A stretch of DNA of 45,209 bases from Phycisphaerae bacterium (GTDB lineage: Bacteria; Planctomycetota; Phycisphaerae; Sedimentisphaerales; SM23-30): the NCBI GenBank assembly GCA_016342495.1, contig JAEIOG010000037.1, positions 1 through 45,209 on the forward strand, in the 5' to 3' direction. Below the pieces are notes generated by a model. It was given only the letters and a program-made list of their open reading frames with translations. It searched no databases and was not told the DNA's origin. The position numbers were made by a program, and so were the translations under genes. The number at the start of each line of letters is the position of its first letter. Positions within the stretch are counted from its first letter, which is position 1. Shown here one piece after another: positions 45,086 through 45,209 of this stretch.

Positions 45086-45209
45086 ATGTCTGAAAATGTT
45101 TCAATGCCAGTTGCTTATGCCTTTTATGTTAATATTACTCCGGCAATTAAACAAGTGAATTACCCCACTTTTGCATATTGCACTTTTTCGTGGTTGAAAA
45201 ACTTTTTCA
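45086..45209 (+). CDS. Partial open frame at the window edge
   Basis: ATG 45086, 4 nt after the previous stop, opens a frame that stays open to the window end (41 codons): MSENVSMPVAYAFYVNITPA and on. Function and reality cannot be judged from this fragment; it may be the next gene of the element. Confidence 0.3.
   Translation, partial: MSENVSMPVAYAFYVNITPAIKQVNYPTFAYCTFSWLKNFF

Noticed and set aside
4643-45209. Defined attL/attR pair
   Set aside because: I compared the region next to the integrase with the right end of the window by eye and found no convincing direct repeat. The right end probably lies outside.

Overview
The window is a bacterial chromosome segment of low to moderate GC carrying a CRISPR array, a short host or accessory stretch, and a long siphovirus-type prophage or related integrated element. 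It probably fills most of 4.7-45.2 kb. The host looks Gram-negative because the lysis region encodes a lipobox protein. Several families (a HARE-HTH protein, a MerR-like excisionase, a phage sigma factor, small YW-motif membrane proteins, a lipoprotein with a VPDGTPV-type tail) are the kind I associate with planctomycete (Phycisphaerae-like) prophages. That assignment is inference from family recognition, not from a marker gene.

Layout. 1-800: leader and a type I-C-like CRISPR array with 10 intact repeats and a decayed terminal repeat; cas genes would lie left of the window. 0.9-3.1 kb: umuD-umuC translesion polymerase cassette followed by a small protein with its own clamp-binding-like motif. 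3.1-4.7 kb: a small XRE regulator and a DUF4143 ATPase on the minus strand. 4.7-6.25 kb: tyrosine integrase and excisionase on the minus strand. 6.4-8.9 kb: a good sigma70 promoter, a 53-aa membrane peptide and two unrecognised genes, closed by a Rho-independent terminator. 9.1-9.75 kb: a phage sigma-70-like factor behind two operator-like palindromes. 9.8-18.6 kb: recombination and replication operon (RecE-like exonuclease, Sak4-like ATPase, DUF669 SSB-like protein, Hjc-like resolvase, two ParB-like proteins, SF2 helicase, primase-helicase). 18.65-19.47 kb: a mostly noncoding block with phased TGAAACT iterons and a GC-rich hairpin, a candidate replication origin, then a ParB/DNA-methyltransferase. 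20.7-24.5 kb (minus strand): Doc/AbrB-type toxin-antitoxin, a HARE-HTH operon and an AbiE toxin-antitoxin. 24.7-43.5 kb: terminase, portal, protease-capsid fusion, decoration protein, head-tail connectors, tail tube, tail chaperone pair, lysis genes, tape measure and tail-tip genes. 43.6-44.6 kb: a mobile mystery A/B (Fic) pair set between two copies of a Cys-rich domain.

How it may work together. A 57-bp element occurs three times with identical 11-bp and 25-bp blocks: upstream of excisionase/integrase, just after the sigma gene and upstream of the recombination operon, and upstream of the structural operon. In two of the three cases it ends exactly 43 nt before the start codon. The simplest reading is a phage-specific promoter class driven by the phage sigma factor, coordinating excision, replication and morphogenesis. 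Superimposed on the structural operon is a set of 7-bp repeat arrays (TAGGCNN in one orientation, CCTNNNN in the other). Several begin on the stop codons of structural genes, some are translated as N-terminal extensions, and they flank an antisense four-helix-bundle gene.

No rRNA or tRNA was found. The ends of the integrated element (attL/attR) could not be fixed; its right end may lie beyond the window.
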